DNA of 64,000 nucleotides from Mycolicibacterium agri (GTDB lineage Bacteria; Actinomycetota; Actinomycetes; Mycobacteriales; Mycobacteriaceae): the NCBI RefSeq assembly GCF_002553505.1, contig NZ_PDCP01000012.1, positions 1-64,000 of the forward strand. The letters are read 5' to 3'. Position numbers and translations under genes: made by a program. Positions 39,215 to 48,080 of the stretch are shown here, piece after piece (within the stretch, counting starts at the first letter, position 1; each line of letters opens with the position of its first letter). The notes below the pieces were generated by a model. The model ran no database searches and was not told where the DNA came from. It saw nothing but the letters and a program-made list of their open reading frames with translations.

Positions 39215-40117
39215 GTGACGACCATCGCTCCTCCTCCCCCGCCGCCCGCGCCGCCCGTCACGCCGCCGACATCGCCGCCGCCGTTGAGTCCTGGTGGACG
39301 CAACGTGTTCCGCGTCCTGCTCGTGGTCGCGGCGGTCGCGGTCCTGCTCGGCGCCGTGGTCACGCTCGGCGCGGTGGCGTTCGGGCTGTCCACGTTCCGG
39401 GTCATCACCGACAGCAAGCCGCTGCCGGCCGAGTTGCGGTCCCTGGTGGTCGACACCGGCAAGCTGCCGATGGCGATCCGCGTCAGCACCGACCGCGCGG
39501 TCACGGAACCGCGCGCCGACATGCGCATGGTCAATTCGACCCGCGCCAGCGACCAGCCCCTGAACGTGTCTGAGGGCGCGGCAGGCACCCGCATCTCGAT
39601 CAATGCCGAGCCGTCGTCGTTCCTGCAATGGGGTCGGGCCGGCGAGATCCACGTGGTGCTGCCGCCCGAGGTGGCGCGTCGGCTCACACTGACGACCCAG
39701 CAGGAGAACGGCGTGCTGATGGCCCAGGCCGACGTCGACGAACTGGTCGCGCGCATCACGAACGGCTCGATCCTGCTCAGCGGGTCGGCACGCCGCATGG
39801 AGTTGCACAGCGTCGACGGCGACATCGTCACCCGCAACCCCGCCACCATCGTCGAATCGTTCAGTGCGACGACGGCCAACGGCGACATCGAGGTCGACTT
39901 CAAGGGTGCCGCGCCCAAGACGGTGACCGCCTCGACCGACGACGGCGACATCCGTATCGGGCTGCCGCCGCGGGGGCCGTATCTCGTCAACGCCACCACC
40001 GGCGACAGGGACGGAACGTGGGTGCGTGTGCCGCGGACGAGCGACCCCGCCAGCGCCGCCGCCGAGATCACGGCGCGCTCGGCCAACGGCGATGTCCTCA
40101 TCGACGAAATGCGTTAG
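39215..40117 (+). CDS. Membrane-anchored DUF4097 beta-repeat protein
   Basis: A 300-residue protein with a proline-rich cytoplasmic start (about 5–27), one membrane helix (about 31–57) and an external domain built from DUF4097-type beta repeats, recognisable by the recurring DGDI, NGDI and NGDV turns (SVDGDIVTRN, TANGDIEVDF, STDDGDIRIG, SANGDVLID). Such proteins often accompany NarL- or Lia-type systems in Gram-positive bacteria. It starts at GTG 39215, 21 bases after the response regulator, and is probably a target or accessory sensor of that pair. Confidence 0.85.
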   Translation: MTTIAPPPPPPAPPVTPPTSPPPLSPGGRNVFRVLLVVAAVAVLLGAVVTLGAVAFGLSTFRVITDSKPLPAELRSLVVDTGKLPMAIRVSTDRAVTEPRADMRMVNSTRASDQPLNVSEGAAGTRISINAEPSSFLQWGRAGEIHVVLPPEVARRLTLTTQQENGVLMAQADVDELVARITNGSILLSGSARRMELHSVDGDIVTRNPATIVESFSATTANGDIEVDFKGAAPKTVTASTDDGDIRIGLPPRGPYLVNATTGDRDGTWVRVPRTSDPASAAAEITARSANGDVLIDEMR

Positions 40118-40189
40118 CGGGCGCGGCAGCCGATATGGCACCGGCAGGCGCGTCGACCACGGAATATATGAGGCTTCTATGAGCCAGAT

Positions 40190-40990
40190 GTGTATTCGGG
40201 ATTTGCCGTGAACAATGTGAGAATGACGACATTGCAGGTCGGCAGAACCAGCCGACGCACGCCGGTGCTGGGCAAGTTGCCCCGGATGCAGCGCGCGGAC
40301 GGCTCACCGATTCGCGTGCTGCTCGTCGACGACGAACGGGCCTTGACCAATCTGATCCGCATGGCCCTGCAGTACGAGGGCTGGGACATCGACGTCGCAC
40401 ACGACGCGGCCGAAGCGGTGCGGCTGTATCGGGAGAAGCTGCCCGATGTGGTCGTGCTCGACATCATGCTGCCCGACATGGACGGCCTCGGTGTGCTCGA
40501 GCAACTTCGCGACAACGACACCTATACGCCGATCCTGTTCTTGACCGCGCGTGATTCGGTGCACGACCGGGTGGTCGGCCTGACAGCGGGCGGCGACGAC
40601 TACATGACCAAGCCGTTCAGCCTCGAGGAACTCGTCGCTCGGCTGCGCGGGCTGCTGCGCCGGTCGGCCTACCTCACGCCCGCCAACGACGAAACGCTGA
40701 CCGTCGGCGACCTCGAACTCGTCAGCGCGAGTCGGTCCGTCAGCCGCGGCGGCGAGCCGATCTCGTTGACCTCCACCGAATTCGAACTGCTGCGCTACTT
40801 GATGCGGCACGCCAGGCGGGCCATCAGCAGACAGGAAATCCTCGAGCGGGTCTGGAACTACGACTTCGGCGGCAGGTCCAGCATCGTCGACCTCTATGTG
40901 TCGTATCTGCGTAAGAAGATCGACAACGGCCGCCCGCCGATGATCCACACCGTGCGCGGCGTCGGATACCTGTTGCGGCCCGCCGAATGA
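40190..40990 (+). CDS. OmpR-family response regulator (TrcR-like)
   Basis: A 266-residue regulator with a receiver domain (about 41–155; acidic DDE at 47–49, phospho-acceptor D91 in VVLDIMLPDMDGLG, K in MTKPFSLEEL) and a winged-helix DNA-binding domain (about 170–263). The basic ~40-residue N-terminal extension and the paired kinase resemble TrcR of M. tuberculosis, but orthology is not proven. The start is unsettled: GTG 40190, GTG 40208 and ATG 40223 are all possible. The 72 bases before it include an AT-rich TATATG patch. Confidence 0.88.
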   Translation: MYSGFAVNNVRMTTLQVGRTSRRTPVLGKLPRMQRADGSPIRVLLVDDERALTNLIRMALQYEGWDIDVAHDAAEAVRLYREKLPDVVVLDIMLPDMDGLGVLEQLRDNDTYTPILFLTARDSVHDRVVGLTAGGDDYMTKPFSLEELVARLRGLLRRSAYLTPANDETLTVGDLELVSASRSVSRGGEPISLTSTEFELLRYLMRHARRAISRQEILERVWNYDFGGRSSIVDLYVSYLRKKIDNGRPPMIHTVRGVGYLLRPAE

Positions 40991-42522
40991 ACATGCTCGC
41001 GGTGCGTCGCTGGCCGCTTCGCAAACAACTCGTCGTGGGCGTCTGCGCCGTGGTGATGGCGGTGCTGATCGTGGTGGGCACAATGTCGGTGCTGACCCTG
41101 CGGGCGTCGGTGACCAGCATCGTCGACACGCAATTGGCCGCAGCCGCCGACGGATACAGCCAAAGCGTCACCAAGTACCGGAGTACACCGCTTCCCTCCG
41201 GCGAAATGCCTGGACCGACGGCGATGAAACCGCTGAGTCACCTCGTCGGGCAGGCGCCAGGCAACGTCGTCGTGCTGATCCGCGACGGCAAGGTCGTCGA
41301 CTCCGCCATCTTCGGCGACGGAGAGGCGGGGCCGCCCCCGCCGGATGTGGTCGATGAACTCGTCCACGAGACAAGCACCTTGGGCGAGACCGAGACGCTG
41401 TGGCTGGACGATCTGGGCAAGTACATGATGACCACCCGTCCCGGCGGGCCCGGTGAGGTATTGCTGACGGCGATGTCGTTGCGGCCGGCCAGCGAGGCGG
41501 CCACCCGCGAAACCATCGTCGTCACCGTGCTCACCGTCCTGGCACTCGTGGTCACCGCGGTGGGCACGCGCCTGATCGTGCGGGCGGCGCTGCGTCCCCT
41601 CGGCCGCGTCGCGGCGACCGCGGCCGAGGTGGCGACGCTGCCGCTGAACCGCGACCAGTACGCGATCACGCCGCGGGTGCCCGCCGGCGACACCGATCCG
41701 CGCACGGAGGTGGGCCTGGTCGGCGACACGCTCAACCGGCTGTTGGCTCACGTCGAACGGGCGCTGACCGAAGTCGCCGCGTCGGATCGCCGGATGCGCC
41801 AATTCATCACCGACGCCAGCCACGAACTTCGCACGCCCTTGGCGGCGATTCAGGGCTATGCCGAGTTGACCCGCCAGGACAGCGCCGTGCTGCCGGAGAC
41901 CACCGAGTACTCCCTCGCGCGCATCGAAGCCGAAGCGGTACGGATGAACACGCTGGTTTCGGATCTGTTGTTTCTGGCGCGCCTCGACGAGCGGCACGAC
42001 CTCGAAACCGTCGATGTCGACCTCGCGGAGTTGGTTGTCAACGCCATGAACGACGCCGCGGTGTCCGCGCCGACGCACCAATGGATCACCGAGGTTCCCA
42101 ACGAGCCGGTCTGGGTTCGCGGTGACCGCGCCAAACTGCACCAGGCCGTCGTCAACCTGCTGGCCAATGCCGGCGCACACACGCCCGCCGAAACCGTGGT
42201 CACCACAACGGTTTCGGTGGACGAAGCCGCCTCGGTTGTCCGGCTGACGGTGGCCGACAACGGGCCCGGCATCGACAACCAGCTGCTGCCGCACCTTTTC
42301 GAACGCTTCGTGCGGGCCGACAAGGCGCGCTCCCGCGAAGCCGGCCACTCGGGGCTGGGACTGGCCATCGCCGCGTCGATCGTGGAGGCCCACAGCGGAT
42401 CGATCGGTGTCGAATCATCCCCTGGTGCCACGACGTTCACCGTTTCGCTTCCGTTGGCAACCGCCGATGACACGACGGCCTGCAAGGCCGGCGCGCGCAC
42501 CGAGTTCGCTACCAGCAAATAG
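40987..42522 (+). CDS. OmpR-partner sensor histidine kinase (TrcS-like)
   Basis: A 511-residue membrane kinase. Two membrane helices (about 14–38 and 174–197) flank an external sensor of about 135 residues; a HAMP-like linker follows. The HisKA acceptor is H279 in FITDASHELRTPLAAIQGYAEL, and the ATPase domain has N, G1 and G2 boxes (NLLANAGAHTP, VADNGPGI, GLGLAIAASIVEAH). Its ATG overlaps the regulator stop (ATGA). Length is close to TrcS. Signal unknown. A strong hairpin follows the stop. Confidence 0.92.
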   Translation: MNMLAVRRWPLRKQLVVGVCAVVMAVLIVVGTMSVLTLRASVTSIVDTQLAAAADGYSQSVTKYRSTPLPSGEMPGPTAMKPLSHLVGQAPGNVVVLIRDGKVVDSAIFGDGEAGPPPPDVVDELVHETSTLGETETLWLDDLGKYMMTTRPGGPGEVLLTAMSLRPASEAATRETIVVTVLTVLALVVTAVGTRLIVRAALRPLGRVAATAAEVATLPLNRDQYAITPRVPAGDTDPRTEVGLVGDTLNRLLAHVERALTEVAASDRRMRQFITDASHELRTPLAAIQGYAELTRQDSAVLPETTEYSLARIEAEAVRMNTLVSDLLFLARLDERHDLETVDVDLAELVVNAMNDAAVSAPTHQWITEVPNEPVWVRGDRAKLHQAVVNLLANAGAHTPAETVVTTTVSVDEAASVVRLTVADNGPGIDNQLLPHLFERFVRADKARSREAGHSGLGLAIAASIVEAHSGSIGVESSPGATTFTVSLPLATADDTTACKAGARTEFATSK

Positions 42523-42544
42523 GAGAATTGAACAGCAGCAAACG

Positions 42545-42575
42545 GGGGCGCGACACCGTGATCGGTGCGCGCCCC
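42545..42575. terminator. Strong bidirectional terminator hairpin
   Basis: GGGGCGCG (42545–42552) and CACCG (42554–42558) pair exactly with CGGTG (42563–42567) and CGCGCCCC (42568–42575), giving a 13-pair stem with one bulged A and a TGAT loop. It lies between the convergent ends of the kinase gene and the small secreted-protein gene, so it can serve both. No U-tract is evident. Confidence 0.75.
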
Positions 42576-42592
42576 GGCCCGCGATTGCTGGG

Positions 42593-42892
42593 TCAGCACG
42601 CCAAGTCGACGTAAACCGTTTCGGCCACGATCGTTTCCGACGGCGTGCTGCTGCCACGCGAGTCGAACGTCTTATGTGTTTGCCCTGGGCGCACCGCCTG
42701 CACAGTGCATGATGACAACGGCGCCGCGCCGGTGCGGTTCACGACGACGTTATATCCGCTTGCCTGAAGGGTTCTCACGGTTTCCTCGACCTGGCTTGGC
42801 CCGGTCGGGGCCGCGCTGGCGGCACCCGCGACCAGCAGTGTGGCAGTTGTCATTCCCGTGCCGAGCAGACCGGCGATGAGGTAGTTTTTCAT
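42593..42892 (-). CDS. Small secreted protein with two cysteines
   Basis: A 99-residue exported protein. A signal peptide (1 to about 28, ending GAASA) precedes a mature part of about 70 residues with VEETVRTLQASGYNVVVNR, then SSCTVQAVRPGQ and a final VDLAC; the two cysteines could form a disulfide. The ATG at 42892 is chosen because AGGAG lies nine bases upstream. Similar small secreted proteins are common in mycobacteria, with no known function. Confidence 0.8.
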   Translation of the reverse strand: MKNYLIAGLLGTGMTTATLLVAGAASAAPTGPSQVEETVRTLQASGYNVVVNRTGAAPLSSCTVQAVRPGQTHKTFDSRGSSTPSETIVAETVYVDLAC

Positions 42893-43053
42893 CGAGCACA
42901 TCTCCTGATGGGTTGGAAGCCTGTGGCGTCCTCGGTGATCCGACACCATCAACGCTATTTCGATCCTGCGTGACTTCCCAACAACTCATAGGAAACGCAA
43001 AGAAGCCCATATTGGCAATACAGCAAATATCTAACGGGTGGGCTGCCCTTGGT

Positions 43054-44076
43054 TTAAACGAGGTTCGTCATGATGTCGGCCACCGATCCCGGCCTGATCG
43101 ATTTGAAGCCCGTGCCCGCCCAGATGTTGGTGCCGTGCGGGTCGCCCGCGCGCACCGCCGCGGCCCGCAGCGGCCCGGTCAGGTAATGAACCTCGGGATA
43201 TCCGAACGGCGCCTGCGCTTCGTGGTCGTCGACGAAGCGGTTGCGCAGCCCACGCGCATAGCGACCGGAAAAAGCCTTGGTGACAACGGTTTCGGTAAAT
43301 TGCGGATCCTGCAGAGCCGTGCGGTGCACGGGGCTGCTGCCCGCCTCGTCGGCCAGCAGGAACGCCGTCCCGAGCTGGGCGGCAACGGCGCCATGGGCGA
43401 GCACGTGGCGCACGTCCTCGGCGCTGACCAGCCCACCCGCCGCGATGACGGGCACATCGACCCGCTCGACAGCGGCGGTGAGCAGTTCGGGCAGGGGCAG
43501 CGGGTTGGGGTCGGCCACCGGGTCGAAAGTGCCCCGGTGCCCGCCCGCCGACGGTCCCTGCACCGCGATGGCGTCGACGCCGCAGTCGACCGCGGCATCG
43601 GCCTCATATATCGACGTCACAGTGCCGACCGTGGTGATGCCCGATGCTTTCAGCCGCGTGCACTCCTCGGGGCTCGGCAGGCCGAACGTGAACGACGCCA
43701 CCTCAGGTCGCAAATCGAGCAGGACGTCGAGCTTGGCCGCCCAATCGTCGTCGTTGTAGACGGGCTTGCCCGGTTCGGCGCCGTAGCGCTGCGCCTCGGA
43801 AGCCAGTGCGGCAGCGTACTTTTCGATGGCTTCGGGGGTGGCCGCACTCGGCTGTGGCGCGAACAGGTTGACGCCGAGCGGGCCGGTGGTCAGTTGGCGT
43901 GCGGCGGTGATCCGCTCGGCCAGAGCGTCGGCGCGCAGATAGCCGGCCGCGATGAAGCCAAGCCCGCCCGCATTGGTGCCTGCGGCGGCCAGTTCCGGTG
44001 TCGAGGGACCGCCCGCCATCGGCGCAACGATCACGGGTACGGAAAGCGCCGTCAAATCGAATCGGTCGGGCATCAT
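43054..44076 (-). CDS. Nitronate monooxygenase family flavoprotein
   Basis: A 340-residue FMN-dependent TIM-barrel enzyme of the nitronate monooxygenase/2-nitropropane dioxygenase family. Visible are the N-terminal VPVIVAPMAGGPSTPELAAA, GAGG-type flavin loop VIAAGGLVSAEDV, and VQGPSAGGHRGTF, where the histidine is the family's catalytic base. Length is typical. Natural substrates are probably toxic nitronates such as propionate-3-nitronate, but related enzymes act on other compounds. It stands alone, divergent from the methyltransferase gene. Confidence 0.88.
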   Translation of the reverse strand: MMPDRFDLTALSVPVIVAPMAGGPSTPELAAAGTNAGGLGFIAAGYLRADALAERITAARQLTTGPLGVNLFAPQPSAATPEAIEKYAAALASEAQRYGAEPGKPVYNDDDWAAKLDVLLDLRPEVASFTFGLPSPEECTRLKASGITTVGTVTSIYEADAAVDCGVDAIAVQGPSAGGHRGTFDPVADPNPLPLPELLTAAVERVDVPVIAAGGLVSAEDVRHVLAHGAVAAQLGTAFLLADEAGSSPVHRTALQDPQFTETVVTKAFSGRYARGLRNRFVDDHEAQAPFGYPEVHYLTGPLRAAAVRAGDPHGTNIWAGTGFKSIRPGSVADIMTNLV

Positions 44077-44136
44077 CGCCTCCCATCGGTCGAATGCTCA
44101 TTCGTACCACGCCAACCTGGATAGCCTGAGCTCGGC

Positions 44137-44904
44137 ATGTTCTCCGAAAGCAATGGCTACGAACGGTTCATGGGGCGGTGGAGCCGTCTCCTGGCACCGC
44201 TGTTCGTGGATTTCGCCGGAGTCCGCGACGGTGAGCGTGTGCTGGATGTCGGATGTGGCACCGGGGCGGTGAGCTTCGCGGCGGCCGCGATACCCGGCGT
44301 AAACGCGGTGGGCATCGATCGGTCGCGCGCGTTTGTAGCCGCCGCGCGGCGTGCGGACGGCACGCGGGTGCGCTTCTGTGTCGGTGACGCCGCCGCGCTT
44401 CCGATGCCTGACGACGACTTCGACCGGGCGGTGTCGATGCTGGTGCTGAATTTCGTGCCGGACGCCGCTGCGGCTTCAGCGGAGATGATCCGCGTGACCC
44501 GCCCTAATGGTGTTGTAGCCGCGGCAGTTTGGGATTACCGCGAGGGCATGCAGATGCTGCGCGCCTTCTGGGATGCGGCCGTCGCACTCGATCCCGGCGC
44601 CGCTGCCCGCGACGAAGGGCAGATGCCGCTGTGTGCCCGCGGCGAGTTGCCTCAGCTGTGGCGCAGCCTTTCTCTGCACGACGTGCAGGCCGCGGGCCTG
44701 ACGGTGACGTCGGCGTTTGCGTCGTTCGCCGACTACTGGCAGCCGTTCCTCGCCGGACAGGGACCGGCAGGCGCCTACGTGTGCGGCCTGTCCGAGGATG
44801 CCCGACGCCGGCTCGAGGCACGACTGCGGGAGCGACTGTCGGCAACCGGGTCGGGATTCACGTTGACCGCGCGGGCGTGGGCGGTGCGCGGCGTGGTCAC
44901 TTGA
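44137..44904 (+). CDS. Class I SAM-dependent methyltransferase
   Basis: A 255-residue cytoplasmic methyltransferase of the Methyltransf_11/25 type. The SAM-binding motif I is VLDVGCGTGAVSF (about 35–47), with an acidic residue at the end of strand 2 (VGIDRS) and motif III-like GDAAALPMPDDDFD. The C-terminal part resembles ubiquinone/menaquinone-type or small-molecule methyltransferases. Substrate is unknown. The 3' end overlaps the convergent acetyltransferase gene by eight bases. Confidence 0.85.
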   Translation: MFSESNGYERFMGRWSRLLAPLFVDFAGVRDGERVLDVGCGTGAVSFAAAAIPGVNAVGIDRSRAFVAAARRADGTRVRFCVGDAAALPMPDDDFDRAVSMLVLNFVPDAAAASAEMIRVTRPNGVVAAAVWDYREGMQMLRAFWDAAVALDPGAAARDEGQMPLCARGELPQLWRSLSLHDVQAAGLTVTSAFASFADYWQPFLAGQGPAGAYVCGLSEDARRRLEARLRERLSATGSGFTLTARAWAVRGVVT

Positions 44905-45427
44905 CCGCCTTCGCGAACAACAGAACGTCCTGCGGCTCGGGGCTGATGTTCGGAAGGACTGTGTGACGGACCAGCCTGCCCTCGAACGACAGCCCGGCCC
45001 GCTCCAGGACGCGCGCGGATCGGATGTTGTCGACGTGGCAGATCGCCGAGATCCGATACACGGCAGGGTCGCTCTGCATCTCGGCGAGGAGCAAGTCGAC
45101 GGCCTCGGGCATAAGCCGCTTGCCCCACCACCGCCGGCCAAGGCAGTAGCCGAAGTCGCGGCTATGGGGCTGCTGCGGCCGAAAGCCGCACGTGCCGATG
45201 ATCTCGCCGCTGTCGCGCAGCTGAATCAGCCACGTCCGCTCCTCGCCCACGTTGAAAATCTCGGTGATCACCCGGCGGGTCTCGTCGACGTCGGGATGTG
45301 GCGTCCACGACATGTAGCGCGTGACCTCGGGGTCCGACGCGACGGAGGCGAACAGTTCGTCGGCGTCGTCGAGCCGTGGTGCGCGCAGTATCACTCGGTC
45401 CCCGGTGAGCACCTTGACATCGCCCAT
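44897..45427 (-). CDS. GNAT N-acetyltransferase, RimJ/RimL-like
   Basis: A 176-residue acetyltransferase. It begins with the RimJ/RimL-type strand VLTGDRVILRAPRLDDADELF and has the IIGTCGFRPQ and FGYCLGRRWWGKRLMPEAV acetyl-CoA-binding region, ending with NIRSARVLERAGLSFEG. The ATG at 45427 is the natural start; the open frame continues upstream with non-family sequence. Target amine unknown: ribosomal protein N-termini and small molecules are both possible. Confidence 0.88.
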   Translation of the reverse strand: MGDVKVLTGDRVILRAPRLDDADELFASVASDPEVTRYMSWTPHPDVDETRRVITEIFNVGEERTWLIQLRDSGEIIGTCGFRPQQPHSRDFGYCLGRRWWGKRLMPEAVDLLLAEMQSDPAVYRISAICHVDNIRSARVLERAGLSFEGRLVRHTVLPNISPEPQDVLLFAKAVK

Positions 45428-45482
45428 GCACTCATAGTGCACCCCTGTCACCGGTGCGGCCAAAGTGGTTGACTGGCAATGT

Positions 45483-45872
45483 ATGAGCATCAACTTCAAC
45501 CACACGATCGTCGCCGCGAAGGACAAGAAGGCATCGGCGAACTTCCTCACCGAGTTGTTCGGTTTGCCTGATCCGGTGCCGTTCGGGCATTTCCTCACCG
45601 TGACCGTCGCCAACGGCGTCAGCCTGGACTATGCCGAAGTGCCGGGCAACGCGCAGATCCACCCACAGCACTACGCGTTTCTGGTCTCCGAAGAGGAGTT
45701 CGACGCGATCTACGGCAAGATCCGCGAACGGGGCATGCAGCACTGGGCCGACCCGCGCGGCAACCGGCCCGGCGAAATCAACCGCAACGACGGCGGACGC
45801 GGCGTGTACTTCCAGGACCCCGCGGGTCACTACCTGGAGATCATCACCCGCCCGTACGGGTCGGGCACCTGA
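45483..45872 (+). CDS. VOC-family (glyoxalase/dioxygenase fold) protein
   Basis: A 129-residue vicinal-oxygen-chelate protein with two beta-alpha-beta-beta-beta modules. Probable metal ligands are the histidine in NFNHTIVA, one in HPQHYAFLV, and the glutamate in GHYLEIITRP. The ATG at 45483 gives the family start MSINFNHTIV. The reaction cannot be deduced. Its 3' end overlaps the convergent isomerase-like gene by about 29 bases. Confidence 0.82.
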   Translation: MSINFNHTIVAAKDKKASANFLTELFGLPDPVPFGHFLTVTVANGVSLDYAEVPGNAQIHPQHYAFLVSEEEFDAIYGKIRERGMQHWADPRGNRPGEINRNDGGRGVYFQDPAGHYLEIITRPYGSGT

Positions 45873-46501
45873 GCCTGGCCTCGAGTACGGCGACGCCGTC
45901 GCCGCGTAGCCGTGGCAGTGCCTTCGGCCGGTTGCCGAGCACCGACACCAGATCGGCGGCGGGGCCTTCGACCACCGGGCCGCGCGCACCGTGGCGCCAG
46001 TCCGCGTCGGTGCTGCGCAGCCGCAGGCCGCGGGAGTTGGCGAACGCAGGCACGAACGGATTGGGCACATGCACCTGGGTATCGAGCACCGCCACCAACG
46101 CTTCCGGCTTGATCGTCGGCGCCCGGCCCAGCGCGAGAACCGATGTCCAGCTCGTGGGTGACGTGGTCGCCGAGCAACAGCCGCGGCGGAAAACAGCGGC
46201 CCAATCCCCGCGGTGAACGGCTCAATCGAGCGAAGTCGTCGAGCAGATCAGCCGGTGGTCGCTGCGCCGCCAGTCGCCGGGCCATCTCGGCGTTCGCCTC
46301 GTCGAAGCTTCCGCGGTGGCACACCATCGCGCCAAGCATGTCCCGCAGGGATGCGCTGAGTCCGACGACGAGGTGGGCGAGCACTTCGTGATTGCTCCAG
46401 CGATCGCACAGGCTGGGCCGCGACCAGTCGTCGGCGCTCAACGCGCTCACGACCGTCAACAACCTGGCGTCGTTCGCCCTTCGCAGTTCACGGACGGACA
46501 T
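45844..46501 (-). pseudogene. Maleylpyruvate-isomerase-family gene, frameshifted
   Basis: Encodes a mycothiol-dependent-enzyme-like DinB-fold protein: opening MSVRELRRANDARLLTVV, the metal-ligand HEVLAHL and GDHVTHELDI histidines, and a C-terminal domain ending at 45844. An extra G at 46140–46141 splits the frame right after GDHVTHELDI: removing it continues as VLALGRAPTIKPEALVAVLD and on to the stop. Without the correction the first frame runs into Arg/Pro-rich nonsense. This is either a genuine disruption or a sequencing error. It overlaps the end of the hydrolase gene by 14 bases and should be its operon partner. Confidence 0.75.
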
Positions 46502-47377
46502 CGAGATGCTCCCGCAGGAAGGCGGTTTGGTCCGCGAGCACCCGCGCGACCAGCGGCGGATGGTAGATCTCGAAGTGGTCCGAGTCGTAGTGGCGGACCT
46601 CGCCTCGCGGCGCCAGCCTTGCCACTCGCGCGACGCATGCGGGGTCGATGAGGTTTTCGCGGTCGCACACGCACACCAGTAGCGGCGCAGTGATGTCTCG
46701 TGCGCGCCGCGAGGCCGACGTCCACACCAACCCGATCACGTCGCCTGCTGCCACCCGGTTGTCGAAACAGCCGTCCGCCGGGAGGGTGGAGCGCCAACCG
46801 GCTTCAGCCACGGCGGCTGTGCTGCCCGGCGGCCCGACGATCGGCACATACCGCCGCCCTCGGCGCAACGTCGCACGCACGAGATCCTCGGCGGCATAAG
46901 GCATGAGCCGCAGGGCCGCACGCACACCCAGACTGCGGGCTGCCGCAATGCCATCCACGATGGGGCATTGCACGACCGCGACGGCGACATCGTTTCGGGC
47001 CGCGGCCACCCGAAGCACATGCATGCCGCCGAGGCTCGTCCCCCACAACCCGATGCGCCGGGAATCGATTTCGGGTCTCGTTGAGAGAAAGTCCATCGCC
47101 GCCGCGACGTCGACACGTTGTCTACGCATCGAGATCCGTTGGCGCGGTTCGCCAGCCGACGCTCCGGTGCTGCGATAGTCGAAGGCCAGCGTCGCTACGC
47201 CTGCGGCGGCGAAGTGCTGCTCGTACTGCGGGAGCATCATGTCGCGCGTCGCACCGAAGCCGTGCACCAGCACGACGGCCGGATGCGGACCCGCCCCTGG
47301 GGGAAGCGTGAGCACGCGGCGCAGCGGACGCCGTCGGAAGCGAAGTCGACTCTTTGGGTCGGAGTTGTCGTCGTCAT
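46488..47377 (-). CDS. Alpha/beta hydrolase, probable N-terminal frameshift
   Basis: A roughly 300-residue alpha/beta hydrolase of the dienelactone-hydrolase/peptidase-like group: oxyanion segment VLVHGFGATRDMM, nucleophile in LWGTSLGGMHVL, and late SDHFEIYH histidine. The first 20 codons look frameshifted. The ATG at 47377, which has AAGGG five bases upstream, encodes a family-like start (MTTTTPTQRVDFASDGVRCA), but one base seems missing near 47317–47321 before VLTLPPGAG. An out-of-frame ATG at 47390 would still give a product with an odd N-terminus. It is divergent from a TetR gene and presumably controlled by it. Confidence 0.78.
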
Positions 47378-47390
47378 CGGGACCCTTCAT

Positions 47391-47436
47391 AAGTACGGTG
47401 TACGTATGACTAGACTTCATTACGTACGTCGTACTT
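47391..47436. promoter_or_regulatory. Candidate TetR operator pair
   Basis: Between the divergent hydrolase and TetR genes lie AAGTACGGTGTACGTA (47391–47406) and TACGTACGTCGTACTT (47421–47436). The second is the reverse complement of the first at 14 of 16 positions, and each is internally rich in TACGTA palindromes. The pair nearly fills the 60-base gap and overlaps the hydrolase translation start region. This is a strong candidate for autoregulation by the adjacent repressor. Confidence 0.75.
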
Positions 47437-47450
47437 GTCAAGGGGGCGGA

Positions 47451-48080
47451 ATGCGCGCACGGTTCAGCACCGACGAAATCGCCGCAGCGGCCTTGCGACT
47501 CGTCGACGAGTCAGGCGTCGCGGCGTTGAGCATGCGGTCGTTGGCCGCGGCGCTGGGCACCGGGCCGATGACGCTCTACAACTACGTCGACGGCAAGGAA
47601 GGTCTGGAGGAACTCGTCGTGTCCGCGGTCGTCGCGGGGATGCGCCTACCCGACCTCACCGACGACTGGCAGCACGACGCGCATGCCATCGCCACCGCGA
47701 TGTGGCAGGCGATTCGCGCCCACCCGGCGGCGATTCCGCTGGTGTTGACCCGGCGGATGGTTTCCGCGACGGGTTTCGCCGCCGCCGACGCGCTGATCGC
47801 GGCGCTGGACCGGGCCGGCCTCGACGATGCGCACCGGCTGGCCGCATTTCATGCGCTGCTGGGTTTCGTGACCGGTGCCGCGCAGGCGGATCTGGCGGGC
47901 CCGCTCGTCGCTGCCCGCATCGGGTCGGTGGCCGACGGCCAGTACCCCAACGTGACAGCCCTTTCGAAAGTCGCGGCGAAAACATCGGTGGAAGTGGATT
48001 TCGACCGCGGCCTGCGGATGCTTCTCGACGGCATCGCCGCCCGCGCCCGACGGCCCCAACAGCACCGCCGTCGTCGCTAG
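47451..48080 (+). CDS. TetR-family transcriptional repressor
   Basis: A 209-residue regulator. The N-terminal TetR helix-turn-helix (about 3–50) reads [42 protein letters not shown] across two lines of the domain, here cited in parts: [19 protein letters not shown] and [17 protein letters not shown]. The C-terminal ligand-binding domain is of the TetR_C type. The ATG at 47451 follows a G-rich site. It should repress the divergent alpha/beta hydrolase and isomerase-like genes. Ligand unknown. Confidence 0.9.
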   Translation: MRARFSTDEIAAAALRLVDESGVAALSMRSLAAALGTGPMTLYNYVDGKEGLEELVVSAVVAGMRLPDLTDDWQHDAHAIATAMWQAIRAHPAAIPLVLTRRMVSATGFAAADALIAALDRAGLDDAHRLAAFHALLGFVTGAAQADLAGPLVAARIGSVADGQYPNVTALSKVAAKTSVEVDFDRGLRMLLDGIAARARRPQQHRRRR

